In this document: piece by piece, positions 45,341-58,075 of the stretch
How positions within the stretch are numbered: the first letter of the stretch is position 1
How the letters are laid out: every line of letters begins with the position of its first letter
Assembly: GCA_941918925.1 (NCBI GenBank)
Contig: OW799233.1
Coordinates: 135,748,533-135,812,532 of the forward strand
Direction of reading: 5' to 3'
Source: Phyto melanocephala
Taxonomy: Eukaryota; Arthropoda; Insecta; Diptera; Rhinophoridae
Length of the DNA stretch: 64,000 nt
Translations under genes and position numbers: made by a program
The notes under the pieces: generated by a model
Told to the model about the DNA's origin: nothing
Databases searched by the model: none
The model's input: only the letters and a program-made list of their open reading frames with translations

Positions 45341-45560
45341 GTATGTACGCAACAAAATTGACAGGTTTTTATCAAAAAACAATTGTGTGGTGAGCACGTC
45401 ACTAAGTAAGAACTAATTTTTTCTGAAATCTGTAAATGTATATGTATGTACGCAGCAGAATTGACAGGTCTTTATAAAAAAAAAAGAAAAAGATACTTGT
45501 GTTGTGAGCACTTCACTAAGTTAGAGCTAATTTTATCTGAAATTTGTAGATGTATTTGAA
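45341..45560 (+). repeat. Two-copy tandem duplication, period about 103-107 bp
   Basis: GTATGTACGCAACAAAATTG at 45341 recurs as GTATGTACGCAGCAGAATTG at 45444. TGAGCACGTCACTAAGTAAG recurs as TGAGCACTTCACTAAGTTAG. The units have diverged by scattered substitutions and an A-rich insertion. Confidence 0.75.
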
Positions 45561-46441
45561 ATATTGACTCAATACTCAAACTTTAATTAAAGGAAACAAA
45601 TAAATCAAAAACGCAAGACATCAAAAATATTGTTAAATAACTAACTAAAATTGTTCTATACATATAGAAGGAATTTTTTGAAAATAATCTACAACAAAAT
45701 CATTATAAAAATAAAAATATATCACTCTATTATAATAAACAATAAGGTAAAGCTGCTTATGCTTGCTTTTATCGTTTTCACTTTAAATTTTTGAGGTAAA
45801 TTTAATAAATGGATTATCTTTAAAATAAATACTAGTTTAGAAATTCTGTCCCATATTAATTAAAGAGCATATACATAGGTTTTCGTATAATAAATTGAAT
45901 TAAAAGTTGAAATGAGTTACTTTTCCAAATGATACTGTTCGTTAAAAAACAAAAATATAAAAATTAGGTTTTATGCTAAAAATTCCTGAACAATTGTCGC
46001 AAATAATTGAAAATTCGCTTGGGGGTAGTTTGAAATTACTATCTTAATTTTAGCTTGTGTTAACTTAAGCAGTTATTCTTTTTTTTTTGCCACTTGTTGT
46101 TGGCGTGGCAGTTTTAATATCAACCAAAAATGTATGAGATATTTAGAAAACTGTTACATCTACATACATATACAATTTTAAAACTTTGTGCATTCTACTT
46201 TTATCTCATTTGTCTTATTACAACCTAAAACTTAATACGATCGGAGCAGGGGAAAAACTCATTTTGCGATTTTTTTAGGAACAATAAATATTACAATTTT
46301 TAATCCTGGCAGTATACATTTGTATAAAAATTATACAAGTCAATCCAATAAGATCAAATGAGTGGGCGTGAAAGCTCCCATATAAAGCAAATATATTTTA
46401 TGGCATATTTGCAGAACTATTATTGCCTTTAAATTCTGTGA
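45561..46441. other. Intron 1 sequence, no recognisable feature
   Basis: AT-rich, with no conserved frame or repeat end identified. Confidence 0.45.
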
Positions 46442-47174
46442 ACACGCAAAGAAAAAATATGGTTGTGGTAACTATAATCGAAGAGCAACATACTATGATT
46501 GAATTGTATGATTATGTTTAAAATAATAATGGTTACCAGTTATCATTATTATGTTTAATTAAAGTATCATTCAATAATCATATATATGACTACAATTAAA
46601 ATCGACAATCTTTGCTTTTTTTATGGCAAATTAGTGTCTTTTGCTGTAACATACACATATTGCTTGTACTCACCAATTTAATTGCAATTTTTATACCAAT
46701 GTTTTTTACATTTTCTCGTTTATTTTTAAATTTTTTTTAATTTTTCAAAATTTTTGTTAATTTTTTGTACATCTCTAACTTTTAAAATAATAAAAATTTA
46801 TTCAGCAAGAAGAAGAACAATTGAAATCAAATTATTATTAAAAAAAATCATAGCTTGATTATTTTGTAATCATACTGTTGTCTCACTTATTATTTAATGA
46901 TTATTTTTAATTTTTAATGATTTTGAATACAATGTTATTTTTGTCAAATTAATTTTTTTAAATCATACTATTTTTAAATGATAACCATTTTGAAGTTTTT
47001 ACGAAAAGTAAACATTAAATGATACAATTCAAACAAATGCTCGATTATCGTGGCAAAATATATGATGAAGTGAAACAAAAATAACTATTAATTGTTTTCG
47101 ACAACCAAATATTGTTTTAGAAAAAATAATATGACCGTCGTGATCATGTCGTAACCATGGTTTTTCTTTGCGTG
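46442..47174 (-). mobile_element. MITE family E, 733 bp, inverted copy
   Basis: ACACGCAAAGAAAAAATATG at the left; ACCATGGTTTTTCTTTGCGT then G at the right. It has the same length as the copy at 2073-2805 and nearly identical sequence in reverse orientation, so both derive from a recent master. AA flanks each side (possible 2-bp duplication). Confidence 0.85.
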
Positions 47175-47615
47175 AAGTTGACTAAATTTTTATTTATTAT
47201 TTTTTTTACAAAAAAATTTTACTGCACTATTGTTTGAAGATGATTTCACTCTTGTGAACGCTGCAATTACTTCCTATACAATGTGTTGTGGAAATCCAAT
47301 TTTTTTTATTTATTTAAGTTTTTGGGGTTTATCTCGGCAAGATTTAGTACAATTTGTTCTTTCAAGTCATCTTGCTAATTTTAGCTCTTAGGGTCGATTA
47401 TCGATTGCGATTATATTAGCAACTGTAAAGCTTAAGTTACTAGATTATTTTAAAAATTATTATAAATAAAAAACTTATTTTCTTCTAAAAGGAGCAATGG
47501 GAACTTATTATATTTTCACAAGGAAATTTATAATTTTTTTTAAATAAATAAAACCGAAATATAATTGTTTTGAAACTTTTTCCATTTTTTTTTTGTGTTT
47601 AACTGCCTGTTTGTC

Positions 47616-47728
47616 TAAATGCGAGTGAAATTTTCATTCTTACAAATACGTTAAAAATAAAAACAAATTTTTAGTTTTTGTTGTTGTTTTCAATATATTT
47701 GTAAGAATGAAAATTTCGTTCGCATTTA
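47616..47728. repeat. 33-bp inverted repeat with 47-bp spacer
   Basis: The left arm is 47616-47648 (TAAATGCGAGTGAAATTTTC onwards) and the right arm 47696-47728. They match at 31 of 33 positions, and the similarity extends weakly outward (AACTGCCTGTT against AACTGACTGTT inverted). The arms could form a strong stem in kinase intron 1 RNA. Confidence 0.75.
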
Positions 47729-48550
47729 GAACAGTCAGTTACAGTCAGTTAGTGTTTTTTAAACTTCAAAGTAAATAAATTACTTATACGCGCAGTAATC
47801 ATTATTGATCTCCAACTACATTAAATAATTAAGATCATCTATCATCATCAGTAAAATATATAAGAAATAAATACCTGAAACTTCTTAAGAAATATAAATA
47901 TAAACTATTAAGTGCCTTAAAGTGTCAACAACACATTTTCTTATTGTACACTACACGCACAAATTTTTACTTTAACAACAATTTTACTACAGTTCGTTTT
48001 ATATAAAATTATATTTAAAATACCTAATTTTATGTAAAGTGAAAAAGAAGACTGACAGTTGTTTTCAAGTAGAATTGCTGTCATTATTTCAATAAAAAAC
48101 GTCAGCATCAGAATGAAATAATAAACTTAATTGTTGGCAGTTGCAAAAGTTAACCAACAATCTTGATCTCCTTTTGTGTTCAACGATACTTTCTTGATTT
48201 TTGTTTAATGTTTTTCTTCTAACTTTTTAGAGAACAAGGAACATTTTTTAATACTCGTATTGTTTATTTTGTATGTACATATGCAAAAGAAATATAAAAT
48301 ATAATTTTAATATTTATTAATACAAATTATGCATATAAACGATATTATTAAAAGGATTTTTTATAAATTGCCGCTTTGGGAATTTATTTTTTAATATTAT
48401 AAGCATTTACATAGATTAATGCATACATACATATAAAGATAGATATATAGATACATACATATGTACATTCATACATATAGTTATACATAAAAATTCCATT
48501 AACATAAAGTGTTTTTTGACGAATTGAACTTTTTTTCTTATAAAAAAAAA
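47729..48550. other. Intron 1 sequence, no recognisable gene
   Basis: AT-rich; ACAT/ATAC-rich low complexity at 48420-48490. No frame of note. Confidence 0.45.
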
Positions 48551-50156
48551 TAAATAAGAGTGCTGTATTTGACCATGTCGAATCTAATAAGACCCTTTAC
48601 CACCATGTATGAATTATGACCACATCGTAGCTTAGCCTAAATTTTAGTTTTCATATTATACGTCAAATATTTTTACCGAGGTCATCTTTGATTTCAATAT
48701 TTTTCATAGTTAGCTGTATTCTACTAGTCAAGCTCTTTCATTTGATGGGGCTAAAAAATTGTCGGCCACTTGTTTCAGACGCCATCTTGAGTTTTATACA
48801 TTTTTAAAAGCTAACTATAATCTTCTGGTCTTATTTGATACCAATACGGTAGGAGTTAAAGGGGACAAAGCCGTACCTTTTTTATTTGACTCATACATTC
48901 GCCTTTTAATATAGGACACCATCTTTAATTTTTACTTTTTCGTAGTGAACTATATTTTGCTTTCATTTGATACTCATATTGGCTACTTCTGTGTTAAAGA
49001 AACTAAAAAAAAGCGATTTTCATTTGTAAATTTGAGGAGAAACACCGAAGTACTTGTATTTGGTGCTTATATCTCAGTTAGTTTCAAACCGATTTGTTAG
49101 TTTTTCTCAGAAATATTATTTGTAACCACGGCTTTTAACGTGTTCAAAAATTATTATTTTAATTATTATTATTTGATTGAGTTTATAGAAGTTAATTTAT
49201 TTACAAATATATAAACTTTTAAAAATAATTGTTGCCTATAACTGTGCTGGTTAGTGACCGATTTGTCTAAAATTTTTTACAAATATTTCTAAATAGCTGA
49301 AAAATTTTATTTTGCTTAGAAAAAATAAGGAAAAAACAAGGTCAGTCGTGTTTATTTGCTCATAGCTCAGAAAGTTTTAAAGCGGTTATGCTGATTATCA
49401 AAAACCGATCTGATGCCTAACATCTCTGGCATTTTGATAACACACACGAATCTTGACATCATCTAGAGGGCTTCAAAAACTGATATCAGCATACATAAAG
49501 AGAGAGGGACAATGCTCAATGCTCAAGGTTTCAGAAAATATATACTTTATAGGGTCAGAAATGCATATTTTAGAAATTTCACACGAAATGACAAACCTAT
49601 ATGAACCCTTATACTATGTTCACACAGGCGCCTTAATTGTCAATTTATAATGTTATCGCAATTAAAGGCCTTATTGAGCTCATTTTACCATACTAAAAAC
49701 TATTTTTAAATTGAGCAATATATACTTAATTGTTTCACTTATTGTTAAAACTCGAAATACGACTCTTGAGAAGTATGTTCAGTGAGAAGAAAATTCTACA
49801 GGTGACATTTCCAATGTCAAACAAATAAATATACAAAAAATAAAAATTAAGAAAATGAAAAATTTTTGAAGAAAATTTTAAAAAATATTTGAATAAATTC
49901 AAATACATACATATAAGTATATATATGTATAAATTTAATTGTAAATATATTTTATCAACAGGAAAAACACTGAAAAGAAGGCATTCTTTGACTTGGTATA
50001 AATACATCGTATTTTTACAGCTATCAAATGCTAATGGAGTAAGAAAAATTGAGTATGTCTGAACACTTATTTTAATTGCTCAATCAAAACTAAATTGAAA
50101 CAATTAAAAATATCTGTCTGAACAAGGTATTACACACATTGTGATGGGTATAAAAA
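48551..50156 (-). mobile_element. DINE-1-like element, subfamily C, with MITE insertion
   Basis: In reverse orientation, the hairpin side is mutated (AAGAGTGCTGTATTTGACCA, TGTCGAATC). Repeated internal phrases (TCATTTGATAC, GCCATCTTG), AATATATACTTTATAGGGTC, and finally GATGGGTATAAAA at the 5' end follow. The sequence between ACCCTTATACT (49620) and TTACACACATTG (50130) is a separate insertion. Confidence 0.7.
49612..50131. mobile_element. Probable MITE inside the C element
   Basis: The left end CTATGTTCACACAGGCGCCT resembles the inverse of the right end (ACCTTGTTCAGACAGATATT), and both continue into TTAATTG...CAATTT. It interrupts the DINE 5' terminus. The target duplication is not clear, so the class is undecided. 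Confidence 0.5.
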
Positions 50157-50179
50157 CATAATATTTAAAAGAATGACAA

Positions 50180-50420
50180 AAAATTTAGCTTAGTTAGCTC
50201 AAAAAAAAAAATCAATAGGGCGTTGAATGATGGCTTCTAAAAGATTAATCATTGCTGATTTATCAAAATGTGCTCAAACGGTTTCAATCACACAAACAAG
50301 CGGGCCAATGTACAGGTCTATTTCTTGAGATGGTTCGGTTTCTAAACAGTTGGTTCAATAAAATGATAATTTCACGCACTGTATGGCATGTAGCGTCATC
50401 TTTTTCCACTTCAAACTGAT
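50180..50420 (-). pseudogene. Decayed mariner-like transposase fragment
   Basis: The minus strand reads DDATCHTVREIIILLNQLF, then RNRTISRNRPVHWPACLCD and stop. This corresponds to the QQDGATCHTA...LL...F..RIISRNGPVNWPPRSCDL stretch around the second and third catalytic acids of WFQQDGA-type mariner-like transposases. Only this segment survives, in kinase intron 1. Confidence 0.75.
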
Positions 50421-51117
50421 CGATTCAGGATCTGATTCTGTTGGAACTGAAGATAGAAGGGATATTCTGCAATTTAAGCTTTCGAATGCTTAGATAAGAT
50501 TTCGAGGAAATCGTGTTTTGACATCACTAACAGATGTGCAGACAGTCCATAGAATTCTTATTGTTGAGTCCAGAAAAGTTATTAAATACGGGCTAAAAAA
50601 CATATCTAATACAAAACTAATAAAAATTAACATTAAATGCAACTAAAAGTTTTCTTAGTATAAATTTGAGATTAAATAGTCGATTTTGTTTTCCATCCCT
50701 GATATACGAATTGTCATTGACAAAAAACATCCCTCAAAAAACATTTTTTGTTGTATCAATTCGCCGTTGTATATACCTGTACGAATATGTTACACTGGGC
50801 GCATAATTTATCTCATTTTTAAGAATATTGTTCATACGCCAGAGTGTCTTCATGTTAATTCAGGGAAGGAAAATGGCTTTTATGATTTTGTACCAAGTAT
50901 GAAAACAAAATGTACTTTTTAGGCCATGACGGTACCATTTTTTAATATTTATTAATAAAAATATAAACTTAACAAAAATGTGTATTAAAATCCAGTATAC
51001 AATAAAAATATTAAATATTACATTCATAGGTACATACATAGAGATCGGTTATTTAACAAGTTTTATTTTTTAAATATTTTTAGATAATAAATTTTCTGTT
51101 ATTTTAAAATTAAAGCA

Positions 51118-51420
51118 TCAAGAATTTGTTGACTTCAACAAATCTTTTGTTTGTATCAGTAGAAACGTATTTCTTTCCTTAGTTTTAATTAGGGTTTGAA
51201 AAGAAAAAACTCGTTCGACGTTGGCCGATGAATGTGGAATAAATATAATTCCTCTTACAATTCTTGAAATATCTGGGAACATGAACTTATTTAATAAATT
51301 TTTCATCTGTGATACTTTAGACCAAAAATAAAAAATATTTGAATCTTTGTGAGATCTAAATTCAATCACATCGGCTAGTGATCTGTACTGATTATTTATT
51401 GCTTCAAAGTTTGTTCGTGT
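51118..51420 (-). pseudogene. hAT transposase C-terminal (dimerisation) fragment
   Basis: The minus strand reads FYFWSKVSQMKN...FPDISRIVRG, then IPHSSANVERVFSFQTLIKT and RNTFL. This is the hAT dimerisation signature (FW..V, IP.SSA..ERVFS, K...RN.L). No BED finger or catalytic core was found nearby, so it is a truncated relic in intron 1. Confidence 0.8.
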
Positions 51421-51949
51421 GGAAACATTTTCACCAGAAGCGATACTATTGATTTTGTTTCTCCCATAATAACAGTAAACTTATCGAACCATTTTAGTAC
51501 TTCATTATTAAAGTACACCTTACATGCTTACGAATCATAAGTAAAATAAAATACATATAATAACAGCTGAGGCGAATTCATGTAGCAGGTGGTGCCAAAT
51601 TAAAAGGTGATTTTTGTAAGCAGTTTACAATAAAGTACTAGACAGATTTTATTGTTGCAGACTTGACACTTTCTGGTACATGAATTCACTTTAACAACAG
51701 CATTGCAACAAAATCAGAGAAGCTGACAGTATAAAATAAAATACACACAAACAAAATTAAAGAGAACATTGACAAATTTTTAAATTGTACCAAGTAGCTC
51801 GCGGTAGTACACCGGTACCAACAAGGTCAAAAATGTAACATAAAAAGTACAATTGTATTATGATTTCCATCAGTGTGTTAATTGTTTTTTCCCAGCAGAA
51901 AAAACTTGATGGTAAATTAATTTTGCAGGGGTTCAACTGATTATGATGA

Positions 51950-52260
51950 GATTCGATTTAAGAAAAAACTTCAATGATTTTAACATGAGTGTGTCATTGA
52001 AGCTCATGTGTTTATATGAATACATTATTGAACTGAATATAATAATGCATAGAAAAGAAACCGATGCTTTATAAGTAAATTATGTTTGTTTACATAAATT
52101 GTGACAGATATCTTCCATAATTTTGTACTCATTTTGAAGCACATCATTTATGACAATAATGTTTTACAATTTGCATAACTTTTAATGTTTTTGCTGAAGA
52201 AGACAGACCAAAAATTCTAGCTGTTTTAGCAAGGAAGGTAAAAGTGCCAGGGTAAAAGCA
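51950..52260 (+). repeat. Dispersed repeat related to 61450-62300
   Basis: TGTGTCATTGAAGCTCATGT, AAACCGATGC and TTTGTTTACATAAATTGTG recur in the same order around the hAT MITE at 61560-62165. This copy therefore represents the unoccupied version. Related pieces are at 25780-25860. Confidence 0.55.
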
Positions 52261-52379
52261 AGTGCCAGCAGTATTAGAAAAATACTTAGTATATGGTTTC
52301 TATTTAATAAAAAGGTTTATATTTTCGCTTTATTATTGATTAAATTTATTGTACATTCATAACTTTTTAATCATTTTAA

Positions 52380-52565
<186 letters not shown>

Positions 52566-52883
52566 TAACACAATTTACGCTCACATTAAACAACCGATAT
52601 GTATTTTAAAGGAATTTTCTTGCCTATTAATATCGGTTTAGTATTTAGGAGTTATAAGCACTTAAAATTGCTACTAACACATAACCAAACAACAAGTATG
52701 CAACTAAGCAATCTAAAAGCTTAAATTTTGAGTACAATAAACGTGCTGTATTGTTATAATTTTATTAAACAGTATATTAGTAACTAAGAAGTGACTTTTC
52801 CGATAGTTTAATTTGCAATAAAATTTAGCGAAACGAAGTTAAAAAATGGAAACCAATATAATTTGTATTATACTGTAACTAGT

Positions 52884-53900
52884 ACACGCAAGGAAAACCC
52901 GTGGTTACGATATGAAAACGACGGTCATACTATATCCTAAGTAATAATATTTGGTTAGCGAAAAAACACGTAATAGCTATCGTCACGATAACCAAGCATT
53001 TGTTTGAATTTTATTTTTTAATGTTTTTAATATGAAGCAAAAGTTTTACTCTACAGAAGTGGCAAATTTAAAACTAGTGCGTATAAAAACTTTTGTAGAA
53101 TGTATACCGACTAAGCGCTTTGGCCTTCCTGACAAACCTATTCCAGAAGAAACTTTATATTTCCCATACAATATTGCCTGTAATGCGTTAGATGTAAAAG
53201 AAGAGACAAAAAAATATATGGAATACTACTGAAGTGGCCACGCAATGTGCGACAATTTTGTTCTAATTTCAAACTCGCCTCTCAGTCGCTTACCGCTTTG
53301 CCCCTCATTGCGTGTCATCGGCCTAAGGAAACAACTGAAAATATGCCGCCAGTTACAGTGAATACAAAAGATTCTAATCGCAAGAAAGCAAAAATTCGTA
53401 TGACGTAATGCTTCAAGAGTGGATTCAAACCATCACGCAACTGTCTCCTAGTAATCTATTGATTCCTTATTTATTTTTCTTCTTCAACCGAAAGCAAGCA
53501 TTCGAAAAGCTATACTATAGATGTTATTATTATATTTTTTTTAATTTTAAAATAAACCAAAACTATTTAACTTTAAAACCCACGCAAAGGGAAAAAAATA
53601 AATTTTATTTAAATTCGCACACAAAAAAAGAGAAAACGAAATGTCAGTAAGCCGACTTCAAAATTGAATAATGCCACATATTACTTTTGTTGTTACCGCG
53701 GAATTTATAATTGGAAGAACTTTTTCTCGAGAGAAGGGTTTTCCGGTAAAAAAAAATTCCTTGAGTATATTCGTAATTATGCTGATAATGATGATGACGT
53801 GTTTAAACCACAAGCACACAATTCAATCATAGTACATATTTTGCTTTTAGATTATGATTACCTCAACTATGTTTTTATTTACTCGATAATCATCGAGTTT
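52884..53900 (+). mobile_element. Diverged or larger family E element with coding-like interior
   Basis: The left end TACACGCAAGGAAAACCCGT and following ACGACGGTCATACTAT match family E, and near the right ATTCAATCATAGTACATATT matches the other end, but the final TIR is lost. Unlike the 733-bp copies, the interior (53030-53660) is less AT-rich. It contains an open frame, 53032-53232, with FGLPDKPIPEETLYFPYNIA, a sequence I do not recognise. It could be a captured or ancestral coding segment, or an unrelated insertion. Confidence 0.5.
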
Positions 53901-55398
53901 ACAACCAATTCCATATAAAAATATTTACAGACATAAAGCTAAAGACACTTATCTCTTTACCACAAATGGAAGATAATTCCCTACCGCATACAGTATTTTT
54001 TTTATTATATCATTAACACTCTTAAACAAACTTGATAAATATGCTTGTTAAAATTGATCCGGGAGTATAAAGTAAGTTCAACGGACTTTTAATGATCAAT
54101 ATAGTTAATACCAATGCTATTCATTGTAGGTTTTTTTTGGATTTCGATACAATGTATGTGTGTGAAAATATATTTTTTTTTTTTGAAAAAAAATAGCAAC
54201 TCCACTTTCTGTGCTCATATCTCAGAAAGCTATGTGCTCGATATCAATAGCGATTCATTACTGAATATTTGCGAATAATTGGTGCAACTTGTTGGTGCTT
54301 TTTCAAGTTGATTTCAAGCAACACATAGACTAACAAAAAGGCAAAAAGACGTCATTTAAGCGTAAAGATTCTTTGAAAGAAATTTATAAAAAGTCATGTT
54401 TTTCGAGAATCATCGTATAATCTACAAACATAAAGACATACATTTGCAATTACATTTAGACCATTTATTACATAAAATTTTTATAACTTTTGGTTTTTAT
54501 GTTTTTTTTTTTTTATTTCTAATTGTTCATATTAATTTTTCCCCAAATTCCTGAATCACTATTATTATAGTCACACACACGTATAAAGCTATAAAAAATA
54601 TATTTATATACAGTTATTAAAAGCCTGCTCAAATATTCAGCAGCAAGAAAAAATAATATAAAAGCGGTGAAAAACAGTAAAAGAAATGAAGCAATTTTAA
54701 GGGTATCTTATACTAGTGGTGGCAAATTCTTATACTTTTCATTTAGATACTTAATACGTTTAAGGATTTTTAACGTTGAAAAACAAATACGAAACTAAGT
54801 ATTCGTAAGAAAATAATAAATAATTCTAATTTAATTAAGGCCTTTAATATTTTTCCCCCTTATCGACAAAAGCTTTTAAAAAGGTTTGATTTTTTGTATT
54901 TAAATTTTTGCTTCAATTAATTTAAAAAAATACATTTCTCGAAGTATTGAGTACCTGCTTTGGGTTTTTTTTCCCAGGAGTTCCCGTTTGAGTTATTTAA
55001 TCTTCCCGTTTTCCCGGGATTATTTTTCGGGATCCCGGGAAATGAAAAAAGTGGCTACGACTCGAAAGCATATGTTTATATTGTGAGATTTTTTTTCATA
55101 AAAATATTTTCTCCAAGGTTTTTTTTTAAGGCACATTTATTCATCAGGTAGTCTTGTTTCGTCAGCTGATTATTTTTTTCTTCACTTATTTTAAATTTTA
55201 GCTGTCAAAGTCTATAGATAAAAAACAAATTTCTTTCCTCTCTCATTTATTTCAAATGTCACACTTAATATATAAAAAAAAAATGAAAACAAAAAATTCT
55301 CTCCGAAGTGCTGAATAAATTTATATGCCTTGGGTTTTTTTAACTTTATGTTTAAAAATACTTTTACAAATAATTTTTAATTTTGAAATAATGTGTTA
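53901..55398. other. Intron 2 sequence; degenerate repeats, no gene
   Basis: The segment 54120-54330 carries an old DINE-like phrase (CATATCTCAGAAAGC). The segment 54955-55060 is unusually C/G-rich locally (TTTCCCGGGATTATT, GGGATCCCGGGAAATG), resembling termini of some hAT elements that may belong to the next feature. Confidence 0.4.
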
Positions 55399-55880
55399 AT
55401 TTTATAAACTTTTTTTTTAAATAAAAAGAAACGAAACTGTTTTAGATGGAAAGTTAAACAGTATGGAAAATTTTTGAAAAGACGGCTGATGACACTGCTG
55501 TATGCTCTTTATGTGCAAAGATAATTTCATATAAAGCCCGAAGCACCAGCGGATTAATGCGTCATTTAAGATCATTGCACAAAGCAATATGGGAGAAAAA
55601 GTTAGCTGATATGAAAAATCAGACAGAACTGTCGTCAAAAATTTAAAAAACTCAGCCCACGTTACCAATACTTCAAAATTTCCATAAAGAAAGAAGGAAG
55701 TGGTCAAAAACTCAAAATATTATTTATGTATTTGTTAAATGTACTTGTAACTATTCGTCCAATATCGGTAGAATGTAAACGAGTGTTTTTTGTAACAGGG
55801 CAATTTGTTAATAAAATCAGAAATCAGACCAGTCAATAAACGCTTTAACCGTATTAAAACATTATTTTCTAAGTCGTTAA
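55399..55880 (+). pseudogene. Internally deleted hAT element: BED finger joined to dimerisation domain
   Basis: From 55461 the frame reads VWKIFEKTADDTAVCSLCAK, then IISYKARSTSGLMRHLRSLH: a BED zinc finger (C-x2-C ... H-x4-H, with W and F ahead). It stops at about 55643. From about 55740 another frame reads RPISVECKRVFFVTGQFVNK, then IRN, the C-terminal hAT dimerisation block (S.ECERVFS..G..V...RN). About 90 bp separate the two, so the catalytic RNase H-like core is deleted. TIRs are not securely located: TTTGGGTTTTTTTTCCCAGG at about 54958 and GGAAAAAAAACCCTAG near 56162 are a weak pair. Confidence 0.75.
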
Positions 55881-56263
55881 AAATTTTTACGTTATATTTT
55901 TTTAATTATACCTTGTATTTACATGTTTTTGAAATTGAATTCTAATAATTTTATATTTGATCTTATAGCTGAAGTACCTTCATATTTGTTTTTTGTGCTC
56001 ATATTTGATCTCGTATCTAGAAAATAATATTTTTTTCAATTAAAAATATTTTTACTCAATTTATATTTAAAATTCAAGTTTCTTTATTAATTTTTATACT
56101 GTTTCTTTTGCATTATAGACTATTTTATGCTTTTTAATAAAAAGTTTTAACAAAAAGTTCTGGAAAAAAAACCCTAGTAATAAGTAACAAAAAAAGAACA
56201 ACAACACGAACCTTACGGTATTATGCATAATAAACAACCGTGTATTAACTAACGAGCTGCTAT

Positions 56264-57359
56264 CATAGCTGCCAGATTTGACGATTTATCGTCATTTTGA
56301 CGATTTTACGTGCTAAAATTAAGTGTTGACGATTTGACGATTTATGCTATGTTTTTGACGATTTTCAAGAATTAAAGTTTGCAACATTTTTCATTACTTT
56401 TATACCAACCTTAAACTAAATAATAATAATTTGTAACGCTTTTTTTAATATTATTAATAATAGAACAGAGTGAAAGAGATACATTGATCATTATTTAATG
56501 TGTTTGTGTGGGTAATTTTTCCACTTTGTACATTTTTAACATAGTATATGCCACATATTATCAACTGATACCTACAATACGAACAAATATAAATTTTGAA
56601 ATTCGTTTAAAACAATTTTAGTTTTTTAAGTAAATTTATTTAAATTATTTAAGTGACAAATTAATATGCTTAAATACTTCAAAATGGTAAGTTCTTTTTA
56701 ATTATACATTAAAACCTTAAAAATCAAACATTATATTTACAATAGAAAACCAAGATGATGAAAATTCTAGCAGCTCTTCCTCTGTAAGTAGAAATTTCAT
56801 CCATTTTTTATACAAAACTTTGTAGTAGCTAAAATGAAATTTTAATGGTGTTTTTCACAGGTAACGAACAAGAAGAGGAAAATTAAGGAAGACTGGTTAG
56901 CAGATTCAGAAATAAGTTTATGGGCTAAGAAGCGAAACGATGTAGTTTATTTTGGCGTTGTGCTCGTCTTACGCTTGCCTAAAGCTACCTTAATCGGTAG
57001 AAACTTTAGAAAGAAATGATTATATTTATTTGTCAATTAGTCTGAATTAGATGCAGCCAATTCATTATTTATTATTTTTTGTATTTATATACATATTAAT
57101 ATTTATTTTTCGAAATTAATTCTAAATTGTATTATATTTATTGTCATGTTCTTAACTTAAAAGGGTGTAATAAAACCATTGATCTCTCTGGATTTAAAAA
57201 GTTTGTTAAGTTATGCATTAAATAAAAAATGTTTTGTTTTGAAAAATGCGTTTTTTTATTTTGACGTTTTTATGACGATTTGAGTTAACTATTTGACGAT
57301 TTTGACGATTTTTTTCCCAAAATTAGACGATTTTGCCCCTATTTTATCTGGCAGCTATG
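56264..57359 (+). mobile_element. hAT-type element, 1096 bp, perfect TIRs and 8-bp TSD
   Basis: The 14-bp TIR CATAGCTGCCAGAT is perfect at both ends (56264-56277 and inverted at 57346-57359). The 8-bp duplication GCTGCTAT lies at 56256-56263 and 57360-57367. TGACGATTT words cluster just inside both ends. The interior has splice-like blocks: ATG at 56666 followed by GTAAGT, a block reading NQDDENSSSSS, then after TTTTTCACAG (about 56850) VTNKKRKIKEDWLADSEISL and WAKKRND. This resembles the N-terminus of a hAT-like transposase before its zinc finger. The frame then closes within 40 codons, so the element is non-autonomous. Confidence 0.88.
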
Positions 57360-57367
57360 GCTGCTAT

Positions 57368-58075
57368 CTTTTTATAGGGAAATTTCCATAAGGGAAAGAT
57401 AACAGCTTGTTAGTTAGCACACAGTTTGTTATTATGCCGATAGTACCCACTCGCAGATAATCGTGACACATGTTCATGTTGCATGTAGGTCTCTGTTATT
57501 GTAAAATGTTAAAAATTAAAACTCTTTAACATGTATTTTTTGTTTGTTTAATTAAACATTTTGTATTGCGTAGGCGGTCAAATGAGAGTTAAAATAAAAT
57601 TAAGAATAACGATATTTGCATGTACGGCACTCATTATAAAAAAAAATTATAGTTGTTCAATTCACAACTCTTCATTGTATTTTGTATCGTCTGTTCAAAT
57701 ATAATTTTGTTTTTGAACTTGTAAAAACAATTTCTGTTCTATCGCTTGTATGTTGTAGTGTAAAATATCTAAAAACAGTAAACGGCTGTGGTTAAAGTCT
57801 TACTTTTGCAGAGTTACAAATAAAATTAAAAAAATATTTTTAGTAAAAGTTTTTAGCAAAATTAAAAAAAAAAAAATTATAAAAATTTTAATTCAAAAAA
57901 TATATAAAAAAATATATTTCGCAAAAAAAATATCATTTCCCATCCTTGTATTCAATACAATAATTCAATTCGCAACACTTAATTGCATTGTACTACTGAT
58001 TTACAGTGTTGTATGCTTGTTGTTGGTATTTTCTATCAAAATATTTTTTATAATAATAAATTTCTTTACATGTTT
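57368..58075. other. Intron 2 sequence, no recognisable feature
   Basis: AT-rich; A-rich low complexity at 57820-57930. Confidence 0.45.
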
